Assembly (NCBI GenBank): GCA_020431745.1
Contig: JAGQHR010000003.1
Location: 1 to 22,329 of the forward strand
Direction: 5' to 3'
Source of the DNA: Candidatus Eiseniibacteriota bacterium
GTDB taxonomy: Bacteria; Eisenbacteria; RBG-16-71-46; CAIMUX01
DNA: 22,329 bases
Position numbers and translations under genes: made by a program. The stretch's first letter is position 1. Each line of letters opens with the position of its first letter. The notes below the pieces were generated by a model. The model saw nothing but the letters and a program-made list of their open reading frames with translations. It was not told where the DNA came from and ran no database searches. Below are positions 1-8,542 of the stretch, one piece after another.

Positions 1-205
1 GGCAACGAACCACCGACCAGGCCCGCACCGGGAGTGATTCCGATAACAAACCGCCGACCAGTCCCGTTCCGGGAGTGGTTCCGGCAACGAACCACCGACC
101 AGGCCCGCACCGGGAGTGATTCCGGAAACAAACCGCCGACCAGTCCCGTTCCGGGAGTGATTCCGGAAACGAAACACCGACCAGTCCCGCACCGGGAGTG
201 ATTCC
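1..205. repeat. Five 41-bp tandem repeats with an 82-bp higher-order pattern
   Basis: Units run 1-41, 42-82, 83-123, 124-164 and 165-205; the array is cut by the window edge and may continue to the left. Units 1 and 3 are identical. Units 2 and 4 differ at three positions and share GTTCC where 1 and 3 have GCACC. Unit 5 is a hybrid, so the array alternates A-B-A-B-A'. The period is not a multiple of three and no reading frame is maintained, so it is not coding. Most junctions (for example 150-167) read CCGGGAGTGATTCCGG, which in plus-strand RNA folds into a 6-bp stem with one G-U pair and a GUGA tetraloop. Each unit also has a CCCG-N3-CGGG dyad. The array lies just 3' of the peptide-transporter operon, whose last stop is at 236. 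Function is unknown. Confidence 0.93.
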
Positions 206-235
206 GGAACGGTGCGGCCGAAGGGGCGATTCGGA

Positions 236-1264
236 TCAGACGTCCAGGTGGCAGGTGAACTGGTGGCCGGTGCCGCACTCCTTGAGTGGCGGTTTCTCGT
301 GCCGGCAGATCTCCATCACGGACGGACAGCGCGTGTGAAAGGGACATCCGGGAGGCGGCGCGATCGGCGACGGTACGTCCCCGATCAGTACCGTACGCTG
401 CGGACGCCGATCCGGATCGGCGACTGGCACCGCCGAAAGCAACGCCTTCGTGTAAGGATGCTTGGGATCGGCGAAGAGCTCTTCCGTCGTCGCGGTCTCG
501 ACGATCTTTCCCAGATACATCACCGCGACCCGATGGCTGATATGCCGTACGACCGACAGATCGTGGGCGACGAACAGGTAGGAAAGTCCCATCTCGTCCC
601 GCAAGTCCATCAGGAGGTTGATCACCTGGGCTTGGATCGAGACATCGAGAGCCGAGACCGCTTCGTCGCAAACGATGAACTTGGGAGATAGGCTGAGGGC
701 TCGCGCCACCCCGATCCGCTGCCGCTGACCGCCGGAGAACTCGTGCGGATAGCGATTCACGTAGACCGGATCGAGCTTCACCTTCAGCAGGAGCTCGCGC
801 ACGCGGTCTTCCAGCTCCTGACGGCTGGAGACCAGCTTGTGGACCCGGAGCCCTTCGCCGATGATGTCGGAGACCGACATCCGCGGATTGAGCGATGCAT
901 ACGGATCCTGAAAGATGATCTGCATCCGGCGACGCATCTGCCGCAGCTTCTCGCCCCGCGCCGCGACCACATCCTCCCCCTCGAACCGCACGTGACCGCC
1001 CGTGGGTTCGATCAACCGGAGAATGGACCGTCCGACGGTCGTCTTGCCGCATCCGGACTCACCGACCAGACCCAGCGTTTCTCCCGGCCGGATCTCGAAG
1101 CTGACATCGTCGACGGCACGCACGTGGGCCACCGTCCGCCGGAGCACGCCCTTCTTGACCGGGAAGAACTTCTGCAGGTTTCGAACCGCGAGCAGCGGTG
1201 CATCGCCGGACTGTACGATCCGGCGCGGGGCACGCGGAGCGGCTTGGTCCAGTCCGCTGGTCAT
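236..1264 (-). CDS. Peptide ABC transporter ATP-binding protein, OppF/DppF type
   Basis: One of two cytoplasmic ATPases energising an oligopeptide/dipeptide importer (342 aa). Seen in the sequence: Walker A GESGCGKT (residues 68-75), ABC signature FSGGQ (176-180), Walker B ending in D200-E201, H-loop H234, and the C-terminal oligopeptide-transporter extension with cysteines at 307, 313, 320, 330 and 338. Cysteines at this place are known in some OppD/DppD/OppF proteins to hold an iron-sulfur cluster; whether they do so here is not shown. The ATG at 1264 is preferred over an in-frame GTG at 1282. GGAGG lies seven bases upstream of the ATG, and the ATG overlaps the stop of the preceding ATPase gene as ATGA, which implies translational coupling. 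It is the last gene of the operon. Substrate class (dipeptide, oligopeptide, nickel or other) cannot be read from this subunit. Confidence 0.95.
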   Translation of the reverse strand: MTSGLDQAAPRAPRRIVQSGDAPLLAVRNLQKFFPVKKGVLRRTVAHVRAVDDVSFEIRPGETLGLVGESGCGKTTVGRSILRLIEPTGGHVRFEGEDVVAARGEKLRQMRRRMQIIFQDPYASLNPRMSVSDIIGEGLRVHKLVSSRQELEDRVRELLLKVKLDPVYVNRYPHEFSGGQRQRIGVARALSLSPKFIVCDEAVSALDVSIQAQVINLLMDLRDEMGLSYLFVAHDLSVVRHISHRVAVMYLGKIVETATTEELFADPKHPYTKALLSAVPVADPDRRPQRTVLIGDVPSPIAPPPGCPFHTRCPSVMEICRHEKPPLKECGTGHQFTCHLDV

Positions 1265-2517
1265 CGTGCGCCTCCGTCCCACTGCGTCTCGCCCGCATGC
1301 GGTGCCACGCCCCCGGAATCCCCCGCTCGCGGCGCCGACTCCCCGGATTCGCCCGCCCGCAGCGCCGAACGCCCGGATTCGCCCGCGTGCGGTGCCGAAC
1401 GCCCGGATTCGCTCGCCCGCAGCGCCGTACCGCCGGATTCGCCCACTCGCGGTCCCGTCCCGCCAGGCGCGCCCGCTATCATCCCATCGCCGGGTTCGGA
1501 CGTCGTGGAGGCCGTGGCCCTGCCGACCCGGCGCAGCTCCTCATCCGTCACCGGATGATGGCACGCCACCGTGTGGCCCGGTTCGATCTCGACCAGCTCC
1601 GGCTCCACCGATACGCACGTCTCCGTGGCCTTGAAACAGCGCGTGCGGAACTTGCACCCGCTGGGAAAGTGCAGAGGATTGGGCACCACGCCCGGAATCT
1701 CGCGCAACCGCTCGTGACCGTCCTGATGCGTTTCCGGCAGCGATTGGAAAAGTCCGTAGGTGTAGGGATGCCGCGGCCGGCGGAAGAGGCTGCGCGTATC
1801 GGCGTACTCGACGATCTTGCTGGCATACATCACGGCGACGTGATCGCTCATCTCCGCGACGACGCCCAGGTCGTGGGTGATGAGCAGAATCGACATTCCG
1901 AACTCGGACTGCATCGACCGCAGGAGATCCAGAATCTGCGCTTGAATGGTGACGTCGAGCGCGGTCGACGGCTCGTCCGCGATGAGCAGCTGGGGATCGC
2001 AGGCCAGGGCCATCGCGATCATCACCCGCTGCTTCATCCCCCCGGACATCTGGTGGGGATACTCGTTGACCCGATGCTCGGGCGACGGGATCCCGACCTT
2101 GCGCAACATCTCGATGGCGTACTCGAGCGCGGCCTGGCCATGCATGTCGCGATGGAGCTCCAAGACCTCGACGATCTGGTTCCCGACCGTATAGACGGGA
2201 TTCAGCGAGGTCATCGGCTCCTGAAAGATCATCGCGATGTCGTTGCCGCGCACCTTGCGCATCTGTTCTTCGGTGATCTCGAGCAGATTGCGGCCCCCGA
2301 ACAGGATCTCGCCACCGGCGTAGATCGTGGGCGGTTCGGGGTTGAGACGGAGGATGCTCATGGCGGTGACGCTCTTGCCACAACCGGACTCGCCCACCAC
2401 CCCCAGAGTCTCGCCCCGCTCGATGGTGTAGCTGACGCCATCGACGGCTTTGACCAACCCTTCCTCGGTATCGAAGTGGGTCTTGAGATCGCGGATCTGG
2501 AGAATCGGCTCAGCCAT
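1261..2517 (-). CDS. Peptide ABC transporter ATP-binding protein, OppD/DppD type, with repetitive C-terminal tail
   Basis: Partner ATPase of the importer (418 aa). Motifs seen: Walker A GESGCGKS (42-49), Q-loop region near 99, signature MSGGM (157-161), Walker B ending in D181-E182, H-loop H215, and the C-terminal cysteines 288, 294, 301 and 319 typical of this subfamily. The family normally ends shortly after the last cysteine. Here about 95 extra residues follow, including five decapeptides of the form (E/D)SGxxAxxAG at 360-409. The ATG at 2517 shares one base with the OppC stop (TGATG). The much longer upstream reading frame on this strand runs antisense or out of frame to the permease gene and is not part of the protein. 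The stop at 1261 overlaps the OppF start by four bases. Confidence 0.95.
   Translation of the reverse strand: MAEPILQIRDLKTHFDTEEGLVKAVDGVSYTIERGETLGVVGESGCGKSVTAMSILRLNPEPPTIYAGGEILFGGRNLLEITEEQMRKVRGNDIAMIFQEPMTSLNPVYTVGNQIVEVLELHRDMHGQAALEYAIEMLRKVGIPSPEHRVNEYPHQMSGGMKQRVMIAMALACDPQLLIADEPSTALDVTIQAQILDLLRSMQSEFGMSILLITHDLGVVAEMSDHVAVMYASKIVEYADTRSLFRRPRHPYTYGLFQSLPETHQDGHERLREIPGVVPNPLHFPSGCKFRTRCFKATETCVSVEPELVEIEPGHTVACHHPVTDEELRRVGRATASTTSEPGDGMIAGAPGGTGPRVGESGGTALRASESGRSAPHAGESGRSALRAGESGESAPRAGDSGGVAPHAGETQWDGGAR
1291..1440 (-). repeat. 30-bp coding minisatellite in the OppD C-terminus
   Basis: Five tandem 30-bp units encode residues 360-409 of the OppD-type ATPase, each giving a decapeptide close to ESGRSAPHAG. 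On the plus strand the unit is marked by GGATTC (or GGAATC) at 1315-1320, 1345-1350, 1375-1380, 1405-1410 and 1435-1440. The period is a multiple of three, so copy-number change would not shift the frame. The encoded segment is Gly/Ser/Ala-rich and likely disordered. Confidence 0.9.
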
Positions 2518-4316
2518 CAGTGTGTCACCTTCAGCCGCGGATCGAGCGCGTCGCGGACGCCTTCTCCGAACAGGTTGTAGAGCATCACGGTGATGAAGAT
2601 GAGGACTCCGGGATAGATCTGAATCCACCAATGCTCGGCCGAGCGGCTCTCGATGAGGAGCGATCCCCAGGACGGAATCGGCAGCTTGATCCCGAACCCG
2701 AGGAAGGAGAGCGATGACTCGATGAGGATTCCGGTCGCGACGGAGAAAGTGGCCGCGACCAGAACCGGTCCCATCGCGTTGGGAAGCACGTGCCGGAAGA
2801 TGGTGCGGGCGGAGCTGACTCCCAAGGCTTGGCTGGCCACCACGAAGTCCTGCCCGCGGAGCCGAATGTATTCCCCGCGCACGAGACGGGCGACTCCGGT
2901 CCAGCTCACGAAGCCGATCACCAGCATGATGTTCATGATGCTGGGTCCGACGAACGCCACCGTGATGAGAATGAGGAAGAAGACCGGAAACGTCTGCACG
3001 ATCTCGATGACACGACTGATCAGAGTGTCGGTGACGCCGCCATAGTAGCCGGCGATGGAACCGATGATGGTTCCGATGAGCACGAGGATCACGGTCGAGA
3101 CGAGCCCCACCGCCAGGCTGACCCGCGCCCCCCAGACCAGGCGCGTCGCGAGATCCCGCCCCAGGCTGTCGGTACCCAGCAGATGCCGGCGGAACGAGTT
3201 CGCCGACGGCTCGCCTACCTCGACCTGGACCGGCTGCCCGGCCTTGGGAATCCCCGTCGCGCGGTCGATGCGTCCGGCGCGCGGTCCCCGCACGTAGTAC
3301 CCGGCGTCGTCGATCTCGGAGGTAGTGTGCCAAGTGGGCGGACGGAACGACTCCCCTTCATTGCTCTCGGCAAGACCGTAGGGAATCGGGGCAAAAGCGA
3401 CGTGCCGGGCGATCACCGAACCTGCGGTGAGCCCCGACTTGTACGTGCTGACGTAGAACTCGCCGGCACTGCCCTGCCAGAAAAGCGCGCAAAGAGCCGG
3501 CAGTCCGAACAGGAGCAGCATCTTGTGCCGTCGGGCCCGCCGGATGCGGAAGCGGTGACCACGCAGGATGCGCTGATTCCAGAATCGATTCCACAGGGGG
3601 AAGAACAAGATCAGGATCCACAGAACCATGAAGAAGACGTCCCCACGTCCCAGGTTCTGGAAAGCCGGGAAGGTGCGGAACGGGGTCAGAGCAACCGTCT
3701 TTCCGACGACCACTTCAGAGGGATCCGCGACGGGCGACATCTGGTCCCGAATCTCTCCCGCCAGCTGCAGAGCGCGACCGGCGTGCCTTTCGGCTTCGGG
3801 AGTGGCGCGGTCCCGGACCTTCTCCACGGTCATGTCCACTTCGTCGGACAGATCGTCCAGGGGACGGCGCTGGCTTTCGCCGAGTTGCCGGCCCATGACC
3901 TGCAAGCGCGTCTTGATCGCAGCCACTTCCAGATCGAGTCGCTCCGTCGCCGCCGCTGCACCCTCGCCGGCAGATCCCGCTTCCCGAACCTCGCTCGCGA
4001 GGGACTCGACGGTCACGATCAGCTCGCGCTGGGCTTTGCGATAGGCCTGGAGGTCCACCCCCTCGAAGTAGAGGGGACGATCGTTCGCGATGAAGGGCGC
4101 GAACACGGCCACGGCGTAGAGGACGACGAGCACGAAGAGCGCCGCCATCGACATTTTGCGACGGCGAATCTGGGAGAGCACCAGCTCCCAGTAGTCCTGG
4201 CCTTGCACGGCGCGCACGGGCTCTCCGGCCGATCCAGACGGATCGACCCGAGGAGCTCCCGTCGCGGGAACGCGGGCCGCCTCAGTCGTAGGCGATTCGG
4301 GGGTCGACGAGGGCAT
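2517..4316 (-). CDS. Peptide ABC transporter permease, OppC/DppC type, with a ~300-residue insertion
   Basis: Inner-membrane permease subunit (599 aa); ordinary OppC proteins are about 300 aa. The N-terminus has a Pro/Ala-rich cytoplasmic stretch, then the usual first membrane helix (about 57-77). The family motif LGTDSLGRD appears only at 380-388, followed by the membrane core and the EAA loop that contacts the ATPase (about 494-513, with LPN at 511-513). Between them is an insertion: a charged, helical, probably coiled-coil segment (about 85-195), then two extra hydrophobic helices (about 227-242 and 266-280) and an Arg-rich loop between those two helices. The C-terminus LDPRLKV is typical of OppC. 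The ATG at 4316 overlaps the oppB end by 35 bases and has no strong SD, so in-frame GTG codons near 4217-4226 remain possible starts. Confidence 0.9.
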   Translation of the reverse strand: MPSSTPESPTTEAARVPATGAPRVDPSGSAGEPVRAVQGQDYWELVLSQIRRRKMSMAALFVLVVLYAVAVFAPFIANDRPLYFEGVDLQAYRKAQRELIVTVESLASEVREAGSAGEGAAAATERLDLEVAAIKTRLQVMGRQLGESQRRPLDDLSDEVDMTVEKVRDRATPEAERHAGRALQLAGEIRDQMSPVADPSEVVVGKTVALTPFRTFPAFQNLGRGDVFFMVLWILILFFPLWNRFWNQRILRGHRFRIRRARRHKMLLLFGLPALCALFWQGSAGEFYVSTYKSGLTAGSVIARHVAFAPIPYGLAESNEGESFRPPTWHTTSEIDDAGYYVRGPRAGRIDRATGIPKAGQPVQVEVGEPSANSFRRHLLGTDSLGRDLATRLVWGARVSLAVGLVSTVILVLIGTIIGSIAGYYGGVTDTLISRVIEIVQTFPVFFLILITVAFVGPSIMNIMLVIGFVSWTGVARLVRGEYIRLRGQDFVVASQALGVSSARTIFRHVLPNAMGPVLVAATFSVATGILIESSLSFLGFGIKLPIPSWGSLLIESRSAEHWWIQIYPGVLIFITVMLYNLFGEGVRDALDPRLKVTH

Positions 4317-5289
4317 AGGTGATATCGGAAACCAGGAATCCCAAAAGGGTCATGAAGGCAGAGGCCGTGGCGGTCGCCATGACCACGTTGTAGTCGCGCT
4401 GCACCAATCCCTGGAAGGCATAGAGCCCCACTCCGGGGATGGTGAAAATCGTCTCGACGATCACGGATCCACCGATCAGAACCGGGAGGATGCTCGCGAA
4501 GAGTGTGACCACCGGGATGAGTGAGTTGCGCATCGCGTGTTTGAAGATCACGACTTTTTCCGCAAGGCCCTTCGCGCGCGCCGTGCGGATGAAGTCCTGC
4601 CGGATCACGTCCAGCATCCCCACTCTCATCTGCCGGGACAGGTACGCGAAGCTGCCGTAGGTCAGACAGGTGATGGGGAGGATCACGTGGAGGAGGAGAT
4701 CCTTGAAGTACTGCCAGCGGGTGAAGGTCTCCGCATCCTTGTCATGCAATCCCAGCACCGGCAGCCAATCAAGCCCCGTCGCGCCGAAGAGGAGGATCAG
4801 CATGAGCCCGGCCCAGAACGTGGGCAGGGAGAAGAGGAGGAAGACCACGCTGGTGGATACCGAGTCGAGGAACGTCCCCCGTTTCACCGCGGAGAAGATC
4901 CCCAAAGGCAACGCGATCAGGTAGGACAGCAGCACCGAAGTCAGGCTCAGCGGAACCGTGACTTTGAGGCGCTGCCAGAGCTCGTCCCGCACCGCCACGT
5001 TCGGCCGGAAGAACTCGTTGCCGAAGTCGAGGCGAAGAACGGACTTGAGCCAGAACCCGTACTGCACCAGCAGCGGCTCGTCCAGCTTGTAGCGTTTGCG
5101 GAACTTGGTCACGGCGTCTTCGACGTTGCTGGTCGTTTGCATGCTCGCGTTGCCCGCATCGCCGACGGCACCCGCAGCGAGCGCGGCCGGATCGCCCGGG
5201 GCCAGCCGCATGACGGCGAACAGCAGCAACGTGATCCCGATCAGGGTCGGGACCATGAGAAGCAACCGCCGGAAGATATAAGACGTCAC
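4282..5289 (-). CDS. Peptide ABC transporter permease, OppB/DppB type
   Basis: First permease of the importer (335 aa, normal family length). It starts with GTG at 5289, 18 bases after the binding-protein stop, with a modest GGTAGG upstream. The first membrane helix is at about 10-28, followed by the RLAPGDP motif (28-34) characteristic of OppB proteins. Further helices lie at about 113-135, 147-170, 199-217, 256-280 and 303-325. The EAA-type loop that docks on the ATPase is at about 237-259. It pairs with OppC in the membrane. Confidence 0.95.
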   Translation of the reverse strand: MTSYIFRRLLLMVPTLIGITLLLFAVMRLAPGDPAALAAGAVGDAGNASMQTTSNVEDAVTKFRKRYKLDEPLLVQYGFWLKSVLRLDFGNEFFRPNVAVRDELWQRLKVTVPLSLTSVLLSYLIALPLGIFSAVKRGTFLDSVSTSVVFLLFSLPTFWAGLMLILLFGATGLDWLPVLGLHDKDAETFTRWQYFKDLLLHVILPITCLTYGSFAYLSRQMRVGMLDVIRQDFIRTARAKGLAEKVVIFKHAMRNSLIPVVTLFASILPVLIGGSVIVETIFTIPGVGLYAFQGLVQRDYNVVMATATASAFMTLLGFLVSDITYALVDPRIAYD

Positions 5290-5307
5290 GTCGGATCGAC
5301 CTACCGA

Positions 5308-7335
5308 TCAGGCGCCCGGCATCGGCCGCGTACCCGGCGTGCCTTCCTCGTAGTACATGTCCCGCAGCCGGTACCCCGGATCGAACTTGTAGAGCTTGAC
5401 GCCGCGGAGGTCCTTGTTGAACGCGATCTTGCGCGGGACGTTCCAGCCGAAGAGGAACGGCTGGAGCTCGTAGATGCGCGCATGGAGCTGCTTCTCCAGC
5501 GCGTATCGCTTCTGCGGATCCAGCTCGACGCGGATCTGGTCGATGAGATCGCTCGCCTGCTGGTCGCGGAAGTTCGCGTAGTTGCTCGTCCGGCGATTGG
5601 GATCGGCCTCCGCCTGGTGCCAGCTGCCGTAGGGATCGGACTCGATGTCGCTGAGGACCCAGGCCAGGTTGGCCGCGTCGTAGTCGCTGTCGAGGAGGTG
5701 CTCGATGAAGGTCGCCCACTCGTACGGTTGAATCGTCAGCTTGACCCCGATCTTCTCGTAGGACTCCTGCATCTTCTGGAGAAGCTTCTCCGAGGCCTTG
5801 TTGCCGCTCGGCATCAGCACCTCGATCACCAGATCCTTCCCGTCCTTATCGACGATCCCGTTGTTGTCTCGATCGTACCAGCCGGCCTCGGTGAGGAGGC
5901 TCTGGGCCTTCTCGATATCGTAGGGCAGCACCTTCACGTCGCGGTTGTAGGCCGGACCCAGGCGGAAGGCCGAATAGGTCGCCGGGAGCGCGAGGCCCTC
6001 ATAGTTCGTGCGGATCCAGTCCTTGACGTCGAAGGCGTAAGCCAGGGCGGTCCGGACCTTGGGATCGGAGAGCTGGGGTTGCAGCGTGTTCCAAACCGTG
6101 AAGCCGACGCTGCCGGTATAGGTGAACGCCTTGTAGAACTTGTCGGTGAAGGCGGGATCCTTGGTGGCCGCCCCCATGAAGTCCTCGGACTTCACGCGGT
6201 CGAAGATGTCGACCTCTCCGTTGAGGAGCGCCTGGAACGCGAGGTTGTCGTCGTCGATGTGCCGCCAGCGGAGGACGTCCACGTAGCCGGAATAGGCCGG
6301 ATCCGGATTCCAGAACTTGTCGAACTTCTTGGCCTCGAGGTACTGGCCCCGCTCCCACTTCACCAGCTGGTAGGGCCCGAGACCCACCCAGTCGATGTTG
6401 TGCGGGTTCTCGTTGATGTACGTCCCCTGCTTTTCCAACGATGCCTTCGGATCGTAGTCCTTGTTGGTGGGATCGAGCAGGTTGTACAGATGGCTGGGCA
6501 GCTGGCAGAAGGAGAGGTCGAAGGTCTGGAGGGCGAGGAAGTACTGCTTGCCGTAGTAGTACCGGACGACGAGCGGATCGACGATCTCGGCGTCCACGAT
6601 CTCTTCGAACGCGTAGCGCTTCTCGTCACAGTCCACGTTGGGGTTGCCGTAGATCTCCCAGGAGAAGAGAGCGTCCTCCGCGTCGTACTTCTCGCCATCG
6701 TGCCAGTAGACACCGTCGCGGATCTTGAACGTGAAGACGGTCCCTTTCTGAACCGACTCGACCTCGGACATCGGGATGCGTGTCTCCGTAGACTTGTTGT
6801 AGGGGCAACCGGACGTCACGACGTAGTCCGTCCCGTCCTCGGTCACCGTTCCGTACAGAATGTTCGCGTTGTCATCCCCGCGGCCGCCCTTCTTTACGAC
6901 CGTATCCTCGATCCAGTACTGCTCCGCGAGCTCGGGATCGTACTTCCAGGTTGCCGGATTGAAGCTGAGGAGACCGGCGTGGATGTCGAAGTGGATCCAG
7001 CGGATGACGGCCGAGTTCTCGATCGCGAAGTTGAGGTTCGGCGGTTCGCTCGCGATGTGCTGGATGACCCGCCCTCCGAGCGCGGGCTTCGCCTCCCGCT
7101 TATCGGGGTTGAACCGGTCGGCCGTCGGCTCGCCCGGCCCCAGGTCCTCCGCCGTCAGTCCGGCCTGCGCGTACTCCGGATCGATGTCCCCGGCCACGTG
7201 CTCGGTCGCCGCCGTCTCGGAGCTCGCCTTCGGGGTCCCGTCCCCCCCGGAGCCACATCCGAAGCTCCAGACGGCTCCAGTAAGGGAAAGCAGGGAAATG
7301 ATGAGACGAGTGGGCACGAGTCGGGTCTGTGTCAT
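5308..7335 (-). CDS. Peptide-binding lipoprotein, SBP family 5 (DppA/OppA type)
   Basis: Extracytoplasmic solute-binding protein (675 aa), first gene of the importer operon. The ATG at 7335 is chosen because GAGG lies seven bases upstream and a lipoprotein signal follows: a basic N-terminus, a hydrophobic core (about 11-24), then FGC with the predicted lipidated Cys27. The frame stays open for about 400 bases further upstream, but that part looks like non-coding shadow. The mature region begins with a flexible segment. The family 5 core then starts near residue 86 (RVIQHIASEPPNLNF), and the DGVYWHDG motif typical of peptide-binding proteins occurs in the first third. At 675 residues it is longer than the usual 520-560. 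Substrate is probably peptides, but family 5 also binds nickel chelates, sugars and opines. Confidence 0.93.
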   Translation of the reverse strand: MTQTRLVPTRLIISLLSLTGAVWSFGCGSGGDGTPKASSETAATEHVAGDIDPEYAQAGLTAEDLGPGEPTADRFNPDKREAKPALGGRVIQHIASEPPNLNFAIENSAVIRWIHFDIHAGLLSFNPATWKYDPELAEQYWIEDTVVKKGGRGDDNANILYGTVTEDGTDYVVTSGCPYNKSTETRIPMSEVESVQKGTVFTFKIRDGVYWHDGEKYDAEDALFSWEIYGNPNVDCDEKRYAFEEIVDAEIVDPLVVRYYYGKQYFLALQTFDLSFCQLPSHLYNLLDPTNKDYDPKASLEKQGTYINENPHNIDWVGLGPYQLVKWERGQYLEAKKFDKFWNPDPAYSGYVDVLRWRHIDDDNLAFQALLNGEVDIFDRVKSEDFMGAATKDPAFTDKFYKAFTYTGSVGFTVWNTLQPQLSDPKVRTALAYAFDVKDWIRTNYEGLALPATYSAFRLGPAYNRDVKVLPYDIEKAQSLLTEAGWYDRDNNGIVDKDGKDLVIEVLMPSGNKASEKLLQKMQESYEKIGVKLTIQPYEWATFIEHLLDSDYDAANLAWVLSDIESDPYGSWHQAEADPNRRTSNYANFRDQQASDLIDQIRVELDPQKRYALEKQLHARIYELQPFLFGWNVPRKIAFNKDLRGVKLYKFDPGYRLRDMYYEEGTPGTRPMPGA

Positions 7336-7682
7336 GATGATCCTCACGCGCGGACGGGCGGATCTCCGGGAGCCTGGTCGTTCGTCATCGGCCTGGAAAG
7401 CCGCTCTTGAACGTCCGGGCCCGCAAGTTTCGAAGTTCCTCCGCGCAAGCTCGATTGGGATCCGGGTCGGATCCTCATGATTCGATTCCAGAGTGGGGAT
7501 GGCGGTGCGCGACCGGCGACACGAGCCCCTTCCATCCGGGCTGTCACTGTTTCCCGGCCAACCAGGGGAGCCTACTCGAAACTGGCCTGGACGTCGAGGC
7601 TGAGGCACGATTGTGCTCCGGTCCAGTCCCGGTACAACGGCGACAGGAGAATGGGTGCGGCGAACGATGTTTCGGGGGACGG
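7336..7682. other. Divergent intergenic region between the transporter operon and the frameshifted gene
   Basis: No convincing gene. It must contain the minus-strand promoter of the transporter operon, but I cannot assign one. A possible plus-strand promoter for the gene at 7683 is TTGTGC (7611-7616), 16 bp, TACAAC (7633-7638); the match is weak. GGATCC occurs twice with an 11-bp period (7458-7463 and 7469-7474), which may be chance. Confidence 0.5.
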
Positions 7683-8470
7683 ATGTATTGGTCTCATGTT
7701 CCGGCAGGAAACGAGTGGCGTGCGGTCGCCGATTCACTCGCCGAGGCTTCGGAAGCCGATCGTGAGATGCTCGAGTCTGTCGCCCGGCACCTCGATCACG
7801 CTCGCGCGATGGGAGAGTTCGATCGCGTCCGCCCGTTTGCGAGCATCATCGCGACTCTCTCTGCGTGGAGCGCCCGCAACCCGCAGGACGCTCCCCTCCG
7901 CACGCCTCTGCTCGGACTGTGGAACGTCGTGCTGCCCACCCTGCAAACGACCGCGATCGACGTCTTTGCCGCGGAACTCGCCGTGATCGCCGATCCGCGC
8001 CGCTACCGGTTCGCGTCCTTCCAGCATCTCGGGGCCGCCCTGGTTTGGCGCACATCCCGGCGGGGGCCGAGGCTGCGGACACTGTTCACCAATTGGCGCG
8101 GGCGATGGAGTCCCCTCTGCCCGGAGACTGGGTCGGTAGCGAGATGCGGGCCTTCCTGTCTGGCGGCACGAGCCGGGCGTCGGAGGCCGTTCGGCCGGAC
8201 GGGCATCGGGCCGATCCCGTGGATGAGATCGACCGCGCACTCCAAGGGCTCGGAGTCGATCGTCTCGAGCGCGTTCTGCTCCGCCGCTCCGGAGAGCAGG
8301 CCCCGCTCCACATGTTGTTCGACCGCACGACCGGCAGGTTCAGTCCCTTCGTTCTCCCGTATGATCCGGTGGCGTTCGGCGCGCGGAACCACATGGACCG
8401 CGAGCGTTCACGTGGGGAGTGCCGAGTCACGCATCCCGTGATGACCCGGTTCGTCCCGCCCAACCGTTGA
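7683..8470 (+). pseudogene. Hypothetical gene interrupted by a one-base frameshift
   Basis: Two adjacent frames each give protein-like sequence in turn. From ATG 7683 (GGGGGA just upstream), frame 7683 reads plausibly up to about 8042 (ending ...FQHLGAAL). From about 8046 the frame one base earlier reads AHIPAGAEAADTVHQLARAM and continues to TGA at 8468-8470. Past the switch the first frame turns into Arg/Ser-rich shadow sequence. Restoring one G in CTGGTTTGG (about 8041-8049) would give the smooth GAALGLAHIPAGA and a 262-aa protein. This is therefore a recent single-base deletion or a sequencing/assembly error. No canonical slippery heptamer is present, so programmed frameshifting is less likely. 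I do not recognise the family; it is soluble, mostly helical, with no signal peptide. Confidence 0.72.
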
Positions 8471-8542
8471 TTCTGAGCCCGGATCGGGAAACTCCCACTT
8501 GGGGTCTGCCCCCGGCCGGGTCCATGGCGGAGTCTCGTTCCC

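Noticed and set aside
1..205. Tandem repeats as a CRISPR array
   Set aside because: The repeats are directly contiguous with no unique spacers, and no cas gene is nearby.
212..7410. Long plus-strand open frames opposite the transporter operon (for example 1198-2580, 2790-4322, 4537-7410)
   Set aside because: They are antisense shadows caused by high GC. They lack domain motifs and are rich in Arg/His/Asp/Gly, while the minus-strand genes have full motifs, SD sites and coupled junctions.
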